Below are positions 7,518-10,170 of a stretch of 10,170 nucleotides of DNA, piece by piece. The position numbers and the translations under genes are program-made. Every line of letters begins with the position of its first letter. Within the stretch, counting starts at the first letter, position 1. The DNA comes from Hyphomicrobiales bacterium. Lineage in GTDB: Bacteria; Pseudomonadota; Alphaproteobacteria; Rhizobiales; Xanthobacteraceae. The DNA is taken from assembly GCA_016210825.1 (NCBI GenBank), contig JACQTM010000258.1:1-10170 (forward strand), given 5' to 3'. Under the pieces are notes generated by a model. The model was not told where the DNA came from and made no database searches. It saw nothing but the letters and a program-made list of their open reading frames with translations.

Positions 7518-8270
7518 GTGAGCAAGCCACAGCACCCCGGTGAAGGTCTTGCCGAATGGCTGACTCGCGTAGAGCGCGATCAGACCCATCCGAACGTTCG
7601 GCCGCGCGACGCCGCGACTCTTATACTGCTCGATCACTCAACGAATGTGTCCAAAGTGCTGCTCGGCCGGCGGCATCACAGTCATAAATTCCTGCCCGGA
7701 AAGTTCGTTTTTCCCGGCGGACGTGTTGAAGCGGCTGATCGTGCGGCACCGGTCGCCGTGGCATTGCACCCGGCGGTCGAGAAACGCTTGATGCTGCGCA
7801 TGCAGCGGCCAAGCGCTGCACGGGCCCGCGCCTTCGCCGTCGCCGCGATCCGCGAAGCCTGCGAGGAAACCGGCGTCATTCTCGGTTGCAAAGCAACCGG
7901 AAGCTCGATGCCAAACGACGGCCCATGGCAGGCCTTCGCCGAGGCGGGCGTGGTGTTGGATCTTTCGCAATTACACTTCGTCGCGCGTGCGATCACGCCG
8001 CCGCGCCGACCGCGGCGTTTCGATACGCGTTTCTTCGTTGCCGATAACAACGCCATCGCACATCGGGTCGACGGGATCGTTGGTGCCGACACGGAATTGG
8101 TCGAGCTCATTTGGATGCCACTCGCGGAGGCGCGCGAACTCGATATGCCGACCATCACCAAAGTCGCGCTGATCGAGCTGGAGGCGCGAGTTGCTGCGGG
8201 TTTTGGTCATGATTTGCCAGTTCCGTTCTTCCGGACGGAGCATGGCCGATTTGTGCGCGAATTACTGTGA
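7518..8270 (+). CDS. NUDIX hydrolase, NUDT19/NUDT7-like
   Basis: A 250-residue NUDIX-fold protein expected to cleave a nucleoside-diphosphate-linked substrate; the substrate cannot be read from sequence. The Nudix box is split: FPGGR at about residues 65-69 and REACEETG at 112-119, with an Ala/Arg-rich insertion of roughly 30 residues between. A long insertion in this box is a feature of the NUDT19 (RP2p) group, some members of which act on coenzyme A esters, so CoA derivatives are one possibility. The catalytic glutamates Glu116 and Glu117 are present. The start chosen is GTG 7518, with AAAGG about 12 bases upstream; the frame is open back into rnr (ATG 7374), but that would overlap rnr by 86 bases with unconserved sequence. 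It sits 58 bases after rnr, probably in the same transcript. Confidence 0.85.
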   Translation: MSKPQHPGEGLAEWLTRVERDQTHPNVRPRDAATLILLDHSTNVSKVLLGRRHHSHKFLPGKFVFPGGRVEAADRAAPVAVALHPAVEKRLMLRMQRPSAARARAFAVAAIREACEETGVILGCKATGSSMPNDGPWQAFAEAGVVLDLSQLHFVARAITPPRRPRRFDTRFFVADNNAIAHRVDGIVGADTELVELIWMPLAEARELDMPTITKVALIELEARVAAGFGHDLPVPFFRTEHGRFVRELL

Positions 8271-8282
8271 GTGGAGACTTGC

Positions 8283-8310
8283 TTGACATCCCGCCGACGG
8301 CCGTTAGGTT
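8283..8310 (+). promoter_or_regulatory. rpmG promoter
   Basis: TTGACA at 8283-8288 and TAGGTT at 8305-8310, 16 bases apart, form a plausible housekeeping promoter. Transcription would begin near 8317 and give a leader of about 30 bases to the rpmG start. The -35 is a perfect match and just follows the stop of the NUDIX gene, so rpmG appears to have its own promoter in addition to any read-through. Confidence 0.65.
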
Positions 8311-8322
8311 GCCGGCAACCTA
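8305..8322. promoter_or_regulatory. Perfect 18-base palindrome over rpmG promoter
   Basis: TAGGTTGCC followed directly by GGCAACCTA is a perfect palindrome with no spacer. It covers the -10 hexamer and the expected transcription start of rpmG, a position where a bound protein would block RNA polymerase. There is no T-run after it, so a terminator for the NUDIX transcript is less likely. The symmetry is seen directly; operator function is inferred. Confidence 0.45.
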
Positions 8323-8346
8323 GAGTGTCCACATCGAGGTCGGATC

Positions 8347-8514
8347 ATGGCCAAAGCCGTCACCATCAAGGTCAAGCTCGTGTCCAGCGCCGACACTGGC
8401 TTCTATTACGTGACCAAGAAAAACTCGCGCACCATGACCGACAAGATCGTGAAGAAGAAATACGATCCTATTGCCAAGAAGCACGTCGACTTTCGCGAGT
8501 CCAAGATTAAATAG
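8347..8514 (+). CDS. rpmG: 50S ribosomal protein L33
   Basis: A 55-residue basic protein, MAKAVTIKVKLVSSADTGFY and onward, ending DFRESKIK; length and sequence are typical of L33 of the large ribosomal subunit, which lies near the E site. It has no cysteine, so it is the zinc-independent (C-minus) form. The motifs TGFYYVTKKNSRT and KKYDPIAKKHV are characteristic. ATG 8347 has GAGG at 8336-8339, seven bases away. It has its own promoter upstream and an intrinsic terminator 24 bases after the stop, so it can be a single-gene transcript. Confidence 0.98.
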   Translation: MAKAVTIKVKLVSSADTGFYYVTKKNSRTMTDKIVKKKYDPIAKKHVDFRESKIK

Positions 8515-8537
8515 ACTGTCAGACGGTCGCAGAATTG

Positions 8538-8560
8538 AGGGGCGCCCGCGAGGCGCCCCT
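8538..8560 (+). terminator. Intrinsic terminator after rpmG
   Basis: AGGGGCGCC (8538-8546) pairs perfectly with GGCGCCCCT (8552-8560) around a five-base loop, giving a 9-base GC-rich stem. AGCGTTT follows; the T-tract is short, as is common for terminators in GC-rich alphaproteobacteria. It lies 24 bases after the rpmG stop codon. Confidence 0.8.
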
Positions 8561-8594
8561 AGCGTTTCAGCGGGCGGCGACGGCGGCCCTGGCG

Positions 8595-8608
8595 GGTGTA
8601 ACGACACC
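8595..8608. other. Small hairpin in gap
   Basis: GGTGT (8595-8599) and ACACC (8604-8608) form a 5-base stem around the loop AACG. It lies just downstream of the rpmG terminator and upstream of the larger stem-loop at 8625-8679, so it may belong to the same structured RNA if one is made here. A stem this short is common by chance. Confidence 0.25.
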
Positions 8609-8624
8609 ACAGGGGAAAACTGGT

Positions 8625-8679
8625 GGCCGGCCGGGAACGGTGTCATGAGGAGGCCACTCGCACCGCTCCCGGGCCGGCC
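8625..8679. other. Strong imperfect stem-loop, possible structured RNA
   Basis: GGCCGGCCGGG (8625-8635) pairs with CCCGGGCCGGCC (8668-8679) with one bulged G; inside, CGGTG (8638-8642) pairs with CACCG (8661-8665) across a 2x2 internal loop. The 18-base terminal loop (8643-8660) carries GAGGAGG on the plus strand, hence CCTCCTC on the minus strand. About 16 base pairs in total, almost all GC. There is no convincing coding frame over it. It could be the core of a small RNA or a processing/termination structure. Base pairing is seen directly; transcription and strand are not known. Confidence 0.4.
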
Positions 8680-8870
8680 GAACCCCACGGACCCAGGAGA
8701 TGCGGCGGACCTGAGCATTCCGTAGGGTTATCAAAGGGATGGATGGGTTTCTTCAGTCGCCAAATCGCGACGGCCCGCACCCTCAGCAACTAGCTGTCCC
8801 GTTCGGTTCCACGCTAGCCGAAAGAGGGCGGAAATCAACGTTCGACTCTTCGATAAACACGACACTTCTC
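8680..8870. other. Gap without recognisable gene
   Basis: Between the stem-loop and the hairpin at 8871 I find no convincing coding frame, tRNA or promoter. The only structure noted is a weak inverted repeat, GTCGC (8756-8760) and GCGAC (8767-8771). Base composition is less GC-rich than the genes on either side, which fits non-coding sequence. Confidence 0.5.
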
Positions 8871-8895
8871 GTCAACCTAAAGCGTTAGGGTTGAC
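8871..8895 (-). terminator. Hairpin downstream of pleD, weak terminator candidate
   Basis: GTCAACCTAA (8871-8880) pairs with TTAGGGTTGAC (8885-8895) around the loop AGCG, with one bulged G, giving a 10-base-pair stem. It begins 37 bases beyond the pleD stop on the minus strand, where a terminator would be expected, but no T-run follows in that direction, so it may be a processing or regulatory site instead. The octamer TTAGGTTG in its minus-strand reading also occurs at 8304-8311 in the rpmG promoter palindrome. Confidence 0.35.
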
Positions 8896-8932
8896 CTGAA
8901 GATGCGGTCCCGAGACGAATGCGGTCGCGGCC

Positions 8933-10170
8933 TCACGCCGCCGGGGCAACCACCCGATTGCGGCCATCGCGCTTTGCGCGATAAAGCGCCTGGTCCGCCC
9001 GGCGCAATATGCCGGCGGCATTGTCTTCGCTACCTTCGAGCGTGGCTATGCCGATCGAAATCGTAACCTCGATCGTGTGCCCTCCCTGCTCGACCGCGAA
9101 CGGCTCACTCGCAATCCGCCGGCGCAGGCGCTCGGCGACGGTCGCGGCGACCGCCATGTCGGTTTCCGGCATCACAATCACGAATTCCTCGCCGCCGTAA
9201 CGGCAGGCGAGATCGATGCCGCGGATCGACTTGCGCATGCGAACGGCGAATTCGCGCAACACATCGTCGCCGGATTCGTGACCATAGGTGTCGTTGATCG
9301 ACTTGAAATAATCGATATCGAGGATGAGAACCGCAAGCGGCTTACCGCGTGCAGCTGCCTGCTCCACCAGCGTGGTCAAATGGGTTTCCATGTAGCGCCG
9401 GTTGTAGAGGCCAGTCAGCGCATCGGTGATCGCCATCTCGATCGAAAGCTGGACGTTGTCGCGCAGCCGCTCGGTATAACGCTTCTTGCGGATTTGCGTG
9501 CGTGTGCGCGCCATCAATTCGTTCTTGTCGATCGGGCGAAGCAAATAGTCATTCACGCCGATCTCAATGCCGCGAGTCAGCCGCACTTGGTCATCCGCAT
9601 CGGTGATTGCGAGGATCGGGACATTCCGGGTACGCTCGAGAGAGCGCATCTGGCTACACAACCGCAGCCCATCAAAATTCTCGAGTCCGAGCGAAATGAT
9701 CAAGAGTTCGTAGTCGCCGTCCGCCGCGCGCAACAGGGCGCGATTGGGATCCGGTTCGACATCGACAAGGTGGTCGACCTCGCCTTCGCTCAGGATCGTA
9801 GCTAGGCGCGCGTGCGACGATGCGCGATCATCGACAATCAAGATACGACCGCGATTGCCGGGTTCATTGATGGCTTCGCGCTCGGCACTCTGCAGTCCAA
9901 TCTCCTTCGAGGTCACCGCACGCATGCGCAGCTCATCGGTCATCAGTTTGAGCCGCGACAGCGAGCGCACCCGCGTAATTAGCGCGACATCGGAGACCGG
10001 CTTGGTGAGAAAATCGTCGGCTCCGGCTGAAAGACCAGCGACGCGATCGGATGGCTGATCGAGCGCCGTGACCATAACCACCGGGATGTGGTGGGTGATC
10101 GGATTGGACTTAAGTCGGCGGCAGACGTCGAACCCATCCATGTCGGGCATCATGACGTCGAGCAGCACGA
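8933..10170 (-). CDS. pleD: Diguanylate cyclase response regulator PleD (5' end missing)
   Basis: Response regulator that makes c-di-GMP from two GTP when phosphorylated; in Caulobacter it drives the swarmer-to-stalked transition and acts with DivJ, PleC and DivK. The gene runs off the right edge, so roughly the first 50 residues are missing. Visible parts, numbered within the fragment: the end of REC1 with the phospho-acceptor Asp4 in LLDVMMPDMDG, Thr34 and Lys56; REC2 from about 107 to 230 (ILIVDD), where Ser159 stands in place of the phospho-acceptor Asp, as in the Caulobacter adaptor REC2; and GGDEF from about 240, with active site GGEEF at 325-329 and an I-site RGID at 316-319, five residues before it, implying product inhibition. 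It faces rpmG across the gap and has a hairpin after its stop. The missing start lies to the right; divK is often the neighbour there in relatives. Confidence 0.95.
   Translation of the reverse strand, partial: VLLDVMMPDMDGFDVCRRLKSNPITHHIPVVMVTALDQPSDRVAGLSAGADDFLTKPVSDVALITRVRSLSRLKLMTDELRMRAVTSKEIGLQSAEREAINEPGNRGRILIVDDRASSHARLATILSEGEVDHLVDVEPDPNRALLRAADGDYELLIISLGLENFDGLRLCSQMRSLERTRNVPILAITDADDQVRLTRGIEIGVNDYLLRPIDKNELMARTRTQIRKKRYTERLRDNVQLSIEMAITDALTGLYNRRYMETHLTTLVEQAAARGKPLAVLILDIDYFKSINDTYGHESGDDVLREFAVRMRKSIRGIDLACRYGGEEFVIVMPETDMAVAATVAERLRRRIASEPFAVEQGGHTIEVTISIGIATLEGSEDNAAGILRRADQALYRAKRDGRNRVVAPAA

Noticed and set aside
8471..8725. An 84-residue plus-strand frame overlapping rpmG and the terminator
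   Set aside because: It covers the rpmG coding region in another frame, then the terminator hairpin and the stem-loop; Gly/Pro/Arg-rich composition is typical of chance frames in GC-rich non-coding DNA.
9077..9805. A 242-residue plus-strand frame opposite pleD
   Set aside because: It is the antisense shadow of the pleD coding sequence, whose domains and motifs are clear on the minus strand.

Overview
The window is a GC-rich chromosomal stretch from an alphaproteobacterium, most likely of the order Hyphomicrobiales (Rhizobiales), in or near the Bradyrhizobium/Rhodopseudomonas group. This rests on the gene order plsY-dprA-topA-rnr-NUDIX-rpmG facing a pleD gene, on the PleD-type REC-REC-GGDEF protein, on the cysteine-free L33, and on hairpin repeats of the CCCTCTCCCC type that are common in these genomes. 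No database search was possible, so genus is not claimed.

Layout: 1-189 carries two divergent REP-like hairpin repeats. 190-801 is plsY (first step of the membrane phospholipid pathway) and 865-1989 is dprA (ssDNA/RecA loading in transformation); they are close and co-directional and probably co-transcribed. 1990-2458 is a 469-base gap holding a small, probably real minus-strand gene whose stop codon overlaps the dprA stop, an orphan inverted repeat that looks like an operator, and a candidate topA promoter. 2459-5086 is topA, followed after a short gap by rnr (RNase R), whose start codon is not obvious. A NUDIX hydrolase gene follows at 7518-8270. rpmG (ribosomal protein L33) at 8347-8514 has its own promoter, overlapped by a perfect 18-base palindrome, and a good intrinsic terminator. 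8561-8932 has no convincing gene but several inverted repeats, one of them a strong imperfect stem-loop. 8933 to the right edge is the 3' part of pleD on the minus strand, which continues beyond the window.

Functionally this is a housekeeping block: membrane lipid synthesis, DNA uptake/processing, DNA supercoiling, RNA turnover, nucleotide clean-up, a ribosomal protein and a c-di-GMP cell-cycle/development regulator. I do not see a phage, insertion sequence, CRISPR array, toxin-antitoxin pair or defence system. The unexplained elements are all in the gaps: the small minus-strand gene, the two palindromes at 2290 and 8305, and the stem-loops between rpmG and pleD.
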